A stretch of DNA of 64,000 bases from Amylostereum areolatum. Its lineage: Eukaryota; Basidiomycota; Agaricomycetes; Russulales; Stereaceae. This document shows, in pieces, positions 30,263-40,190 of the stretch. The stretch covers positions 1,240,001 through 1,304,000 of the forward strand of contig SAXG01000006.1 of NCBI GenBank assembly GCA_012932865.1. The letters run 5' to 3'. The first letter of the stretch is position 1, and every line of letters begins with the position of its first letter. The position numbers and the translations under genes were made by a program. The notes under the pieces were generated by a model, which was given only the letters and a program-made list of their open reading frames with translations, was not told where the DNA came from and made no database searches.

Positions 30263-31281
30263 CTACCCATTGGACGATCCTTGTCCTTTGGGTTTTTGGT
30301 TTTGCGCGGGGTCACTGTGCTGGGTCTTAAGGTCCTCCCGCTCCTGTCGCAGTCCATCAATTAGAATGATGCGCTCCTTGAGGTCCTCATATTTCTGAGG
30401 GACGTGACCGCTGTCATAGATGGAGTCGATGGTCCGGTAGTAGATGTTGTGCTTAAGCAGCTGCATGAGGTGGATGGGGTCCTGCGCCATGGAGTACCCA
30501 GCCTTCCTTGCCAGTTGTTCAAACCTTGCAAAGTATTCATGGGCGGTGGTACCCTTCGTCTGCTTGAACCCGTCCAGTTTGACCGCGGCACGGTGCTGCT
30601 CATTGACGTCGGTGAAGGCGCCTTTGAGCGCCTTGTGGAAGTCTACCCAGGCGACCATGGCTCTATTGGCTAGGTGCACATCTTTGTACTCGGCCTTCCA
30701 GGTGTGTGCTGTCTCCCCTGTCATGTAGGTGAGGATGAAGAGTACTTTGTCCTTGTCCGTCACGAGGTCATCCTCGGCGGCTCGCATGTACTCCTCGCAT
30801 GACCGCATCCAGTCATTGAAGTCCTCTCATTTCCCAGAGAAGCCTTCAGGAGTTTTTGCGTGGACCTTCTTTCGAGGGGGTCTCACGGCAGCGGCGGCTG
30901 GGGCGCTAACCGTGACTGCAGGGGGGTTCACGGTGATGGGGGGTGGTGACGTTGACAGTGGGGGGTGGCAGATTGAGGGCAGCAACAAGCATGGCAGGGA
31001 TGGCGACCCATTGGCCATTTACTTCCATGAGCCATGCATTGTTGGTGCCGTTATTCATGTGTTAGATGGGAGAGCCAGTTTGGCTGATGACGATGTTCCA
31101 TATTCCACCAATTTTGGTGCAGTTGGCAAGTTTGGCGGGGAGAGGGGGTTGGGAGTCGGTGCAGACCCACTGGGCAGCCATGACTGGTTCGTCAAGGTCA
31201 GAGAAGTCTTCGTTGGTAACAGGTGGTAGGGCGGAGGCGGCGATGAAGTCGAAGTCGGCTTCGGTGAGGTCGGGTCGCATT
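30263..31281 (-). pseudogene. gag: family B gag core
   Basis: 30263-30808 is an open retrotransposon gag core: FILTYMTGETAHTWKAEY, VDFHKALKGAFTDVNEQHRA, TTAHEYFARFEQLARKAGYS, then a basic/Gln-rich end. Upstream on the same strand lie a Pro-rich stretch and MRPDLTEADFDFIAASALPP (31062-31286). A stop separates the two parts near 30826. The gag N-terminus continues beyond the TIR element, at 33206 onward (LSGIIWYFTDGDHIS). Confidence 0.75.
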
Positions 31282-33205
31282 AGCAAAACTCTGAGTACTT
31301 GGGATGTACTTGGACTTGGAGCAAGTGCCTTGGACTTGGAGATTTGCCTTAGAAGCCCTTGGCCTTGGAATAAATTAACTTGCAGCCTTGGGTGAAATCA
31401 AAGTGGCTTGGGATCACCCTTGGAATATTTGTAGTTTACTTGGGCACTTGGAGTTTTAATCAATGCCTTGCATAGCACAGAAAACTTAAGTCTCACATGT
31501 GCTAAGTTGGGACTTCTTGCAACTTGGCGAATTGATGACACAAATGGTCACGTGAGCTACCATTTTTGTTGATCTTGTCACCGCGTCATCCTTCTTCTCC
31601 TTGTCTTCGACCACGGTGTCGTCCGTTGTCGTCGCCGCCTCCGTTGCCACCGTTGACCTCGTTGTCACCGTCACCATCGTCCTTGTCTTCATACCGTCAC
31701 CATCGCCATCACCACTCCAACTCACTTCCCCCACTGCCATGACACGTGCCAACTTCTCATTTTCAACGCCACCGCCCTCGCCCTCTCCACCTCCGCTGTC
31801 AATCACGTCGTGAATACCATGGCCACCGCACCCTCAGCCTCCACGCACTTGTCGCGCTCAACAGCCGCTCCCTCGTCGCTCATGTCCCTTCACACTCAAT
31901 GTCCGCATGTCGTGGCATCTTCAACGTGCACCCGTGTCGCTCTCAACGCCCAGGCGCCCACGTGTTGCGTCGCCCTCAATGTTTGGCTCCCCACCATTCC
32001 GCCCTCAATGCCCCTGCAGCTCCATCCTCAACGCCCCAGCCACACTGTTGTCGACGCCTCCACTGCCACATCGTCAACGCCCTCATCACCACATCTGCGA
32101 CGCTCCCGACGCCCTCAAGCCTGTGCCGTCAACCCTTTCACCTTCATTCTCGACAACCCCACCCCCATTCTCGACAACCCCGCCCCCGTTCTCAACAACC
32201 CCAACCCCGTTCTCGATGTTCCCACCCCCTCCACAACCCCGCTGTCCCTCAATGCCCACACCTGCCCACCCCTCTGTCACCTTCAGCAGCCGCTCCCCCT
32301 CCGGCCGCCATATCCTCAACTCCGCGCCACACCACGCCATCCCCGTTCCCAATGGGCCCACCATCACGTGCTCAGCACTCCTCCTGCCCCGACCCGCCCT
32401 CAATGCTCTCAACACCCCCCATCGCTAGGCCATCGAGACTCCCCACTGCGCCGTCCTCGATGTCCCCTTCAACCCGCCCGTGTCTAACTCTCAACGGCTC
32501 ACTGTCTTGCAGTCCTCACCACCACGTTCTCGATTCCCCTGCCGCTTCGTCCTCACTGCCCCTGCCATCCTGTCCTCAATGCCCGCATTACATTGTTCTT
32601 GACGCTCTCTCTCTCTTGCGTCCTCGCCACCCTCTGTCGCAGCGGTGCCCTTGCATCCCTGATACCCCACCACCACGGCTCGTCAACACCTGACCCCTCC
32701 GGCGCTCTGTTCGCAAACTCCGGCGCTCCATCCGAAAATCCCGGTGCTCTGTTCTCGTATCTCAGTGTTCCGTTCTCACATCTTAGTGCTCTGTTCTTGC
32801 TGTTTGGGTGCTCTATCTTTGCTATCCCACTTCCCCTGTGCTGTAGCTGTACTTACATCTGATAGTGTAACCCATGTACCCAATCCATAGAATATGAATA
32901 ATCATTTTTTGAACCCTACATTGTGTGCACAAAGCGACTTGGATATGTCTTGGGAACGCCTTGCAGAATCTAAGACTACTTGAGCATGTCCTTGGGCATC
33001 CAAACCTAGCTTGGGACTCCTAGATCACAACCTTTATGACCTTGAGGCCTACTTGCCAAGTGGACCCAAGGCTCCTCCCAAGGCAAATGTGACCTTGGGC
33101 CAGTAAGTGACCCGGCTTGGGCAAGGCACATGTTACTTAGGGCTTGGGCCCTTAGGGGCCTTGCCCAAGGGCCCCAAGGGCCTGTCAAGTACTCAGAGTT
33201 TTGCT
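31282..33205. mobile_element. TIR element with C-rich minisatellite-like interior
   Basis: 1924 bp bounded by a 20-bp perfect inverted repeat, AGCAAAACTCTGAGTACTTG, at 31282-31301 and 33186-33205. Both ends are rich in CTTGG/CCAAG motifs for about 200-250 bp, like subterminal binding repeats of DNA transposons. The interior (31600-32850) is a C-rich, degenerate repeat with units such as ccctcaatgccc and ctcgacaacccc, open in several frames but with no credible protein. No target duplication is clear (flanks gtcgcatt and gatgtggt). It interrupts the family B gag. The superfamily is undetermined. Confidence 0.75.
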
Positions 33206-33424
33206 GATGTGGTCTCCATCGGTGAAGTACCAGATGATGCCACTGAGTTCAGTGGTTATAAAGGCGACTTCTTGGGTGCTGTCTCCAAGTCGAGCAGTAG
33301 AGATGTCGTCATCTTCTTGAGTGACACCTAGTGGGAGAGGGAAGATGCAGCAGTTATCGAGGTCGGTGTCAGAGCCTGTTTCTGAGCTGGAGTCGGAACC
33401 GTTGAGTCCGAACGAGGGAATTGT

Positions 33425-33976
33425 TTATAAGTGGGTGAGGTCGATGACCTCTGGCTCTGGTGTGGGATTAGGGGTGTTGCCTGGTGTAAGGAGGCGGTGG
33501 GTGTGTCGAGTGTCAACAGGTATTTTCTCGTTGGGTGCGTAGAAGGACTTTGGGGGTTGCTTGAGTCTGTAGCGGTAGGTGACGTACGGGCGGAAGTGGA
33601 CGTAGCGGCTTCCGGTTCCTTGTTCTCTTATTTTGAGGCAATAGAAATGGACGTCTATAACGGAGTCTTTGAGTTCTTCTACGCCGAGGGCGACCTTCCA
33701 ATTGTGCCAGGCCCAAGGGTCTTTAGACTCGTTGATGAGGGAGATGATAGTATTGTCGCTGATGGGGATGAATTCTTGTACTTGCGAGCACCAATCTTCC
33801 ATGCACGAGCCCCCAGCCGAAATGGTTACTCTGTGCGGCAAGAGAAGATTTTGTCGAGGGAAGGTGGTTCTGTTATGAAATCGCAAGACGGTCTGCCTCA
33901 GTCTTCTCGACCTGTTGGCTATCTCTTCGTCTAGGGGACACGAGCCCAAAGACTTCCTAAACCACTTTCCTTTCAC
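33425..33976 (-). CDS. family B pre-gag ORF
   Basis: 183 codons from ATG at 33976, between the 5' LTR and gag. It has no recognised domain. Motifs: CSQVQEFIPISDNTIISLIN, SKDPWAWHNWKVALGVEELK, a beta-like segment with FYCLKI and VTYRYRLKQPP, and a Pro/Thr-rich end (TPNPTPEPEVIDLTHL). The KDPW..H, then KD, then Y..I, then TY.Y pattern has spacing close to that of the family A pre-gag ORF. The product could therefore be an accessory protein shared by two Gypsy lineages. It has no signal peptide or membrane segment. Confidence 0.65.
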   Translation of the reverse strand: MKGKWFRKSLGSCPLDEEIANRSRRLRQTVLRFHNRTTFPRQNLLLPHRVTISAGGSCMEDWCSQVQEFIPISDNTIISLINESKDPWAWHNWKVALGVEELKDSVIDVHFYCLKIREQGTGSRYVHFRPYVTYRYRLKQPPKSFYAPNEKIPVDTRHTHRLLTPGNTPNPTPEPEVIDLTHL

Positions 33977-34262
33977 CGCTTTTACTTGTTTCTTACACCA
34001 AAGGTGTGCCTTCTACTGTCACCTCTGAGCTTTAAACTCCTGGTGTTGGAGAGTCTCGAGTAGGTGTAACATTTTGGGGGAAACCTCAAGCCGGCACTGG
34101 TATATGTGTGCATGACCACAATGTCAGGGTAACAAGTTGCGTACTCTGGGGGCAACGGTCTAAGGCGGCATAGGGGGAGAGCAAAGTCAGTACCAGATGG
34201 GTACTACTACTACTACGCTACAGTACGTAGGGACGGTCGTAGGGTAGTGCAAGAGTAAACAG
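33977..34262 (-). other. family B leader between primer site and pre-gag ORF
   Basis: About 290 bp of untranslated leader. No ORF of note. It includes a ctactactactac-type triplet stretch near 34205. Confidence 0.4.
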
Positions 34263-34272
34263 ATCTCAAGCT
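34263..34272 (-). promoter_or_regulatory. family B primer-binding site (self-priming type)
   Basis: AGCTTGAGAT on the minus strand, 2 nt after the 5' LTR. It pairs over 10 bases, one of them a G-U pair, with ATCTCGAGCT in the LTR at 34412-34403, which starts 34 nt downstream of the TATA box. It does not begin with TGG, so a tRNA 3' end is not an obvious primer. Confidence 0.6.
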
Positions 34273-34274
34273 TA

Positions 34275-34732
34275 TGTCAGCAACGACTAGTGCGACAGCA
34301 CCAAGTTACGACACAGCTGACTAGAAGATGAGGACGATGGAGGGGAGCCAATCAGACATGGCGACAGACAAGGGAAAGCAAGCAAAGTTGGTAGAATTGA
34401 CTAGCTCGAGATAAGGAATATGTACAGCGAGAGCGAGCCTTATATACACGAGAGGAGAGAGACTTAGGTAAGCAACTGATACATGGTGATTAGTAAGCAG
34501 ACCTAGTATAAGTAAGCAGTTGCATATAAAAGAGCACAGCATGAGTCAGTATTGTACAGCATGAGTCAAGAGAAAGGAGTCAGGCCCGGGCCGAGATGAG
34601 TCACGTGGGTCCAGGCGGGATATAGATGAACTGGGTCTGGGCCGAAGTGGAGCCGGACCGGTGATAAGCCGATAAGTCCTAAAGTGTATAACCAATGTAA
34701 AGTAAAAAGAAAATTGTAGACCGTTCATGACA
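34275..34732 (-). repeat. family B 5' LTR
   Basis: 458 bp, minus orientation, ends TGTCATGAACGG and GTTGCTGACA. TATA box at 34439-34446 (minus). The predicted self-primer ATCTCGAGCT lies at 34412-34403. Flanked on the right by the second half of the Copia reverse transcriptase. Confidence 0.9.
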
Positions 34733-35278
34733 CTCGCTTAGTGAGATCAAGCACGTCAAAAGTGCCATTGCTAGTCGGTTTGAGATGATGGACCTAGAGG
34801 AATTGTCTTATTTCCTTGGGATTCAGATCATTCGTGACAGAAAGCAGAAGACAATTGAGATAGATCAAAAGCGAAACATAGCAGAAATGCTTGCCCGTTT
34901 TGAGATGTCTGAAGTGAACCCCACTTGCACTCCCCTGCCATCCAGTATTATCCTTGAAAAGGCAACCAAAGATGCAGACCTGCACACTAGGACATACTAC
35001 CAGTCTCTTACTAGTAGTCTCATGTATATTACCATTGGTTCTCATCCAGACATTGCGTATGCGGTCACACAGCTAGCACAGTTCAGCTCGAACCCCACTT
35101 TGGCCCACCTAAAAGTGGCGAAGTACGTTCTGCGGTACATTGTTGGTACACAGGACTATCGCATTTGTTACAATGACAAAGTGAAGGACAAGTTATGGTG
35201 CGGGACACCAACACGCCTCCTCTTTTGGACAGCTTATATAAGCGGCAAAAGTGCCAGGGGATCACCGAAAATATAATA
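34733..35278 (+). pseudogene. pol: Copia pol: second half of reverse transcriptase
   Basis: Continuation of the Copia element after the family B insertion. It reads SEIKHVKSAIASRFEMMDLE, YFLGIQIIRDR, then SLMYITIGSHPDIAYAVTQL and LKVAKYVLRYIVGTQDY, the classic Copia thumb/connection region before RNase H. It then degenerates and is cut by the family A LTR at 35396. The first four bases form the right copy of the target duplication. Confidence 0.85.
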
Positions 35279-35395
35279 TAATGGCAAGATGAGGAGGGCA
35301 GACTTCCCGGTTTATAAGAAGTGTGATTGTGGCGTACAGAACCTAATATACAGTATGAAAATTGACCGAGGAGGATGGACAGTATTGTGCCATCC

Positions 35396-35817
35396 TATCA
35401 CGGATCACTCCATTTCTCTCTTCGTTTGCAGACCTCGTACACGCGATGTGTCACGGCACATGACTTTCCTTTGCATCACATGCTTCAACGATGTCATTGC
35501 CCGGACTTCCAAGTAGGGTTCTGCATCCTTATCTATAACACCATCGCTCCGGACTTCCGTCCCCCACCCCATGACTCCTTTCCTATTGTTCCCCCCACTT
35601 GCACCACTATTGCATCACATCGCACCATCGTTCCCACTTGTATATAAGGACAGTGTTTCTCTTCCCTTTTCTCTAGACTGTCCATCCCGTCATACAGTAC
35701 TGTAGCTCACGTTGCACTACCCTAGACCCGGCACTCTCAAATATATTGTTTCTTCTCGCTCCTCCCATCATCGCGACTTAGGCGGTTCCATTGGTCTCAT
35801 AAACTGTGTTTCTGACA
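35396..35817 (+). repeat. family A 5' LTR
   Basis: 422 bp, with a TATATAAGG box, TAGACTGTCCA and a TGACA end, followed 2 nt later by TGGACAGTCTACCC. The start is TATCACGG, a probable TG-to-TA change. It lies in the dead Copia element. Confidence 0.88.
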
Positions 35818-35829
35818 CCTGGACAGTCT

Positions 35830-36434
35830 ACCCTACGCCTAACTCGCACCTCTCTCCCCGTCTACCTCTGCCCTCTCTACGATGTTAAAAGCCCCTACAC
35901 CACGGATCTCCCAAACGCACCGGTCTTCCTCCCGTTCGACGGTAAACCAATCACCCCCCGAGATGACGCACCCCTACCCTACCCCTGGTCCGACGCTGTC
36001 ACCATCAACTGCCTCGTCCCTGTCCAGAACCTCTGCAAGAAGGACCTGTGGACTGCACATGGTCTCAACTTCCGCATTGTCGAGTGGAGGTGGCATAAGG
36101 ATCACGGTACGGTCGTCCTCGCACTATACACCCGGATCACTACGTGCATCAACATAGATCTCGAGCACCTTGAGTTCACCCTTCACACCCCCACCTATCA
36201 CATGTACCTCATCCAGAATGCCCCAACCCAATCCTCCAGACCAGCTTCACCTCCATCTCCCAGTTCTACCGCTGGACCCCAGAATCTACCCCGCCCCCAG
36301 TCCTCCGTCCCACCATCAAGGGTAAGACCCTTCGTTGCCGCCACCATGAACACAAGATCCACCAGGCAGTAAAAGCCGGTTACCTCACCCAGAAACTCCT
36401 CGGTTGTCGCCCTGTCGTGGCGGACTTTTTCTAG
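35830..36434 (+). pseudogene. pre-gag ORF, frameshifted copy
   Basis: Reads YTTDLPNAPVFLPFDGKPIT, CKKDLWTAHGLNFRIVEWRW and LALYTRITTC in one frame up to about 36225. After an indel it continues in another frame with KTLRCRHHEHKIHQAVKAGY, ending ADFF-TAG at 36432-36434. The first frame is open back through the primer site into the LTR end. Confidence 0.6.
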
Positions 36435-36443
36435 ACCATCATC

Positions 36444-38587
36444 ACGTCCCCCGCAGTCCCTTGTCCCCCCACTCCAAACTTCCCCCTAGGTGTTTTTCGA
36501 GACTACTGTCCTGAAGAGTACTATATCCTCACCTCACAGCAGACTAAGGAATCTATACGTTGGCAGCACAACGAACCAAACCTGCAACGTCAAGACTGGT
36601 ACTTCGACAACCGCAACAAACAACCCTACGTTGAAGAATCGGACTTTGCCACTGCTGCAGACGTTCTACAGTGCTTCCTAAACCCTCCCCCTACCAACTC
36701 GCCCCACCCCGTTGATGTGCTGTAGTCGAGGCCCCAGAAGGGATCAACTACAATGACACAACTAGGAAGTGGTATGCCCATAGACGGAACAAGAACAGAA
36801 CCTCAGGACGATCAGTAGTTGAGTGGCAGCCCACTTCGTTCAGTCCTGTCCAAGATCACTGGTCATGGCATCATAACCAGCAATTCCTCACCCCCGCCGA
36901 CTTCCTTGTCGCAAAACAAGTTGAGGACAAAGTTGAAGAAGCGGAAGAACACCAACAAGAAACCCTATGCCGCCTTGATCAAGAACTCGCCCAATCCCTC
37001 ACCGTCCCCCTCCCCTCCGACAAGATGTCCGATGCCGAATCCAAACCTGCCATCTCCAAGCGGGAGATCGGCCCCAAGCCAAAGCCATTCAAAGGCGATA
37101 GACGCAACACCCTCCGGTTCTCCCTCAAGCTCCGTATATTCCTGCGTGTTAACAAGGACATTTATGCGACAGATGATGCCAAGATGATGCTCCTCCTCAG
37201 CTTGATGGAGGACGACACAGCAAAAGCCTAGGCCATGCATCACCGCATAGAGCTCTTCAACGACGAAGACAGGAAGGAAGATGCTGAAGCCCTCGGCCTC
37301 AAGCCCCCGATGCTCCACTACAACTTCTACAAAGAGCTCTTCGAGAGGTTCGGTAAAGACTTTGTGCCCATCGATCTGAAGATAGAGGCTCAGCGTAAGA
37401 TCAACAAGCTCACAATGACCACCTAGGACGTCACCAACTTTATCACCGAGTTTGAGATGCTGGCAACCATGTCAGGGTACAATGACGAGGTGCTAATCCA
37501 CTTTTTCAAGAAGGGACTTCAGCGCAACCTTGGCAAGCAGGTGGCCCGGTCGTACCCACTCCCCATCAACCTTGCAGAGTGGAAGGAGCGCGCCCGCCGC
37601 ATCAACCACCAATAGCTTGAAGAGAACCCGGAGAGGAAGAGCAGTCAGCCCAAGGGGGCTGTCACACTCACCTCAAATGGTTCGGCCAACAACTCCTTGT
37701 CGCGCCGAGTCGGCGCCTTCACCAACACCACGACCCGCCCTGCAAAGCTGACAGATGATGAACAGGCCAAGATGATGCGTGAAGGCAAGTGTTTCATGTG
37801 TCGACAAGCTGGTCACGTCTCCCGCAACTGCCCCAACCGCGACTCGAGCGCATGACGGGTGGGCGCAGTGGAGCAGAGCATGACACGAGTTGATCCGCGG
37901 ATATCCGTGGGTTTTTTTGACAGGTACCTGTAGTCTCAAAATCAATACCTCAATCCTTACAGGTATCAGGCACGCAGGTACCTGTACCCATGGGTTGGAA
38001 ACCCGCGGGTGTGCCTGGAGGGTACCCAAACAGATACCCACAGGTATCACAGCTCATGTCCACCTTGCTCACTTTAAATGGTTATATAGGTAGCAAATAT
38101 GGTAGTTGGATAGGTTATCAAGGGTATAGTAGACCATAGAGGTGGTGGAAGATGCATTCTGTAGAGTTTAGGAGGGTAGAAGCTCGTTAAAAGAGCAAAA
38201 ATGATGGCTCAGACATCAATTTTAGGCCCACAGGTTTCTCACAGGTACCTTTGCAGGTTACCTGTTGACTCAGAATCAATACCTCAATCCTTACAGGTAT
38301 CAGGCACACAGGTACCTGTATCTGCGGGTTGGATACCTGCGGGTGTTCCTGAAGGGTACCCAAACAGGTACCCACAGGTATAGCAACTCGTGTCATACTC
38401 TGCAGTGGAGACTGGATCCAAGACTCCTTCCCCGCCGGCGAGCACGGCTTCGCCCACTGCAAAAGCAGCCCCTGACCCATCCAAAACCATCACGGAGATC
38501 ACCCGCCAGCTGAAGGATCTGGATGTGGAAGGTAAGGAGCAGGCAGTGGCACTGTTGAAGGATATCCTGGAGTTGCAGGATTTTTGA
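36444..38587 (+). pseudogene. gag: family A gag, MITE-interrupted
   Basis: The N-terminal extension (FRDYCPEEYYILTSQQ; DWYFDNRNKQPY; FLNPPPTNSP) is followed by a frameshift. The conserved start MSDAESKPAISKREIGPKPK is at 37025. Stops replace Trp and Arg codons (for example near 37229, 37423 and 37612). The zinc knuckle CFMCRQAGHVSRNC is at about 37792-37835. After the MITE the tail resumes (TRQLKDLDVEGKEQAVALLK) and ends LQDF-TGA at the T-run slip site 38578-38590. Confidence 0.85.
37874..38402. mobile_element. hAT MITE with perfect 8-bp TSD and a duplicated end
   Basis: 529 bp. The terminal inverted repeat CAGAGCATGACACGAGTTG pairs with CAGAGTATGACACGAGTTG (read inward from the right), one mismatch in 19. 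It is flanked on both sides by CAGTGGAG (37866-37873 and 38403-38410). A block of about 125 bp (ctcaatccttacaggtatca onward) occurs twice, near 37945-38055 and 38282-38395, so the right terminal region is duplicated inside the element. It shares ggtacctgt repeats with the elements at 2914 and 27216, but the TIR differs. Non-coding. Confidence 0.9.
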
Positions 38588-38964
38588 AACACCTCCCAGT
38601 TGCGTTGTCTGGCGGAGGCAAAGGACTTATATGACCGGCATCTTACAATCGCTTCTTTGTACTATCATCTATGACCTCATATAAGCAATCGTATCCATCG
38701 TGTTTGCACCTCTCTACCGTCACAAAGAACAGGCAGATACCCTCGATAACGCTCAAGGTCAAGATGATTGGACGAGCGACAGGCCGACAAATTGACGCAG
38801 ATGCACTGCTTGACAGCGGTGCAGAAGGAATCATCATCAACCGAAGCTTCGCTGAACACAAGAAGCTGACTACGAGAAAACTAGAAAACCCGTTCCCTGT
38901 GCGTAACGTGGACGGCACCGAGAACATCATGGGCTGGGTACGTGATACGACAACCCAGCGGATC
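38588..38964 (+). pseudogene. pol: family A pol start: protease
   Basis: In the -1 frame relative to gag, after the slip site. Contains TVTKNRQIPSITLKVKMIG, the protease active site DADALLDSGAEGI and ENIMGWVRDTTTQRI. It is cut by an LTR fragment at 38965. A stop lies upstream of 38671. Not functional. Confidence 0.85.
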
Positions 38965-39245
38965 TGTCAGAAATGCAGTTTATGAGACCGATGGAACCGC
39001 CTAAGTCATGACGATGGGAGGAGCAAGAGAGAACAAATGGATTCGAGAGTGCCGGGTCTAGGGTAGTGCAACACGAGCTACAGTACCGTAGGACGAGATG
39101 GACAGTCTAAGGAAAAGGGAAAAGAGATACTGTCCTTATATACAAGTGGGGACGATGATGCGATGCAATGCAATAGTGGTGCGAGCGGGGGGAACAATAG
39201 GAAAGGAGTCATGGGGCGGAAGACGGAAGTCCGGAGCAATGATGT
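38965..39245 (-). repeat. partial family A LTR (281 bp)
   Basis: Minus-strand LTR, beginning at its 3' end (TGTCAGAAATGCAG on the plus strand) and breaking off inside U3 near gatgt (39245). It still includes the TATA box and TTAGACTGTCCA. It joins a piece of the F-box-like gene 3' region. Confidence 0.85.
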
Positions 39246-39345
39246 TACAGTTTCTCTAGGAACATTTATTATGTCATCCTTTTCCTTCCCATCCGTGCAC
39301 GATTTGTGACGCTGAGACGGGCTAGGTTAGGGTTAGCTGCACGTG
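39246..39345 (+). repeat. copy of the 52.3-kb gene end, with TTAGGG-like stretch
   Basis: About 100 bp nearly identical to 52323-52427: aacatttattatgtcatcct, cttttccttcccatcc, and gctaggttagggttag followed closely by cacgtgac. At 52.3 kb it is the 3' end of the F-box-like coding region; here it is isolated next to a broken LTR. Confidence 0.75.
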
Positions 39346-39384
39346 ACCTCCTTTTTTGGTACAACACATCTGTAAGAACCACTA

Positions 39385-40190
39385 CAACCCCTTCTGCCAA
39401 ATACTACAGGTTGAAGACTTCCATCCAAATGTTTTAAACCTTTTTGGGCAGCCTTTGCAACACCCTTCTACAAGCTTTTCGAACCCTTCTGTACGAGCTT
39501 CTGAATACCTTTGTACAAAGGTTTTGAACCCTTTTGTGATCCAGTTGAACACTTTCATACAAAACTTTTGAACTAACCCTTTGTACAACCCGGTTGCGAA
39601 GTTTCGTACAAAAATTTCGAACACTTTCTTACAAAGTTATTGAAGACTTCATACAAAGATTCTGAACCCTTTGTACAAAACTTTGAACACTTATGTACAA
39701 AATTGTTGAAGACTTTGTACAAAAGTTTTGAGCACTTTCGTACAAAGTTTTTCAAGACATCGTACAAAAGGTTTAAACACTTTCATACAAAGTTTTGTAC
39801 AAAGTTTCTGAAGACTCCGTACAAAAGTTTTGAACACTTTCGTACATAGTTTCTGAAGGCTCCGTACAAAAGTTTTGAACACATCTGTACAAAGTTTTGA
39901 ACACATCTGTACAAAGTTGTTGAAGACTCCATACAAAAGTTTTGAACACTTTGTACAAAGTTTCTGAACACTTGTGTACAAAGGTTTTGAACACTTTTGT
40001 ACAGTTGCCGAAGACTTTGTACAAATGTTTTGAAGATTTTTGTACAAAGTTGTTGAAGACGTTGTACAAAATTTCTGAACACTTTCGTACAAAGGTTCGG
40101 AAAACTTTGTATAAAGTTTTTGAACACTTCCGTACAACCTGTTCCAACACTTACCACCTACTTTTTGAACACTTTTGTACAACCTTTGTG
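39385..40190. repeat. degenerate 45-bp minisatellite
   Basis: About 800 bp of tandem repeats, each unit made of two 22-23 bp halves (ttttgaacactttcgtacaa and a gaagactccgtacaaag-like half). Because 45 is a multiple of 3, three frames of the minus strand are open for 120-170 codons, giving repeats such as KVFKTFVRSLQKLCT. Codons in all frames look alike, so I take these as repeat artefacts and not as a gene. Confidence 0.85.

Larger units (their letters stand above)
24479..34732 (-). mobile_element. Ty3/Gypsy family B retrotransposon, with nested insertions
   Basis: 10,254 bp, minus strand, inserted in the Copia reverse transcriptase with flanks ctcac (left) and ctcgc (right), a 5-bp target duplication with one mismatch. 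Order from the right: 5' LTR, primer site, pre-gag ORF, gag (carrying a TIR element at 31282-33205), protease, reverse transcriptase, RNase H (carrying a hAT MITE and a solo LTR), integrase, chromodomain and 3' LTR. It is distinct from family A in LTR and protein sequence but has the same layout, including self-priming signals and pol running into the LTR. Confidence 0.9.
20701..35395 (+). mobile_element. Ty1/Copia element, split by a 10.25-kb Gypsy insertion
   Basis: gag at 20701-21693, integrase and the first reverse transcriptase half to 24478, then the Gypsy family B element at 24479-34732, then the second reverse transcriptase half (34733 onward). Joining the two flanks restores the Copia reading frame (ALIGNSL, then SEIKHVKSAIASRF). 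The 3' end is lost where a family A LTR begins at 35396. Many stops and changed catalytic residues show it is dead. The 5' LTR, if present, lies upstream of 20700 but I could not delimit it. Confidence 0.85.
35396..38964 (+). mobile_element. family A copy, 5' half, carrying a hAT MITE
   Basis: 5' LTR (35396-35817), primer-binding site, pre-gag ORF, gag, the gag/pol slip region and the pol start up to the protease. At 38965 a partial minus-strand LTR cuts it off. The first bases of the LTR read TATCACGG instead of TGTCACGG. A 529-bp MITE interrupts gag. Several stops and frameshifts make it non-functional. Confidence 0.88.

Noticed and set aside
31746..32693. 315-codon Pro/His/Ser-rich ORF inside the TIR element
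   Set aside because: Three frames are open at once in C-rich repeat DNA. The residues are those of the repeats, not of a protein family.
39320..39345. Interstitial telomere
   Set aside because: Only about two units of TTAGGG-like sequence; too short to call, so only noted.
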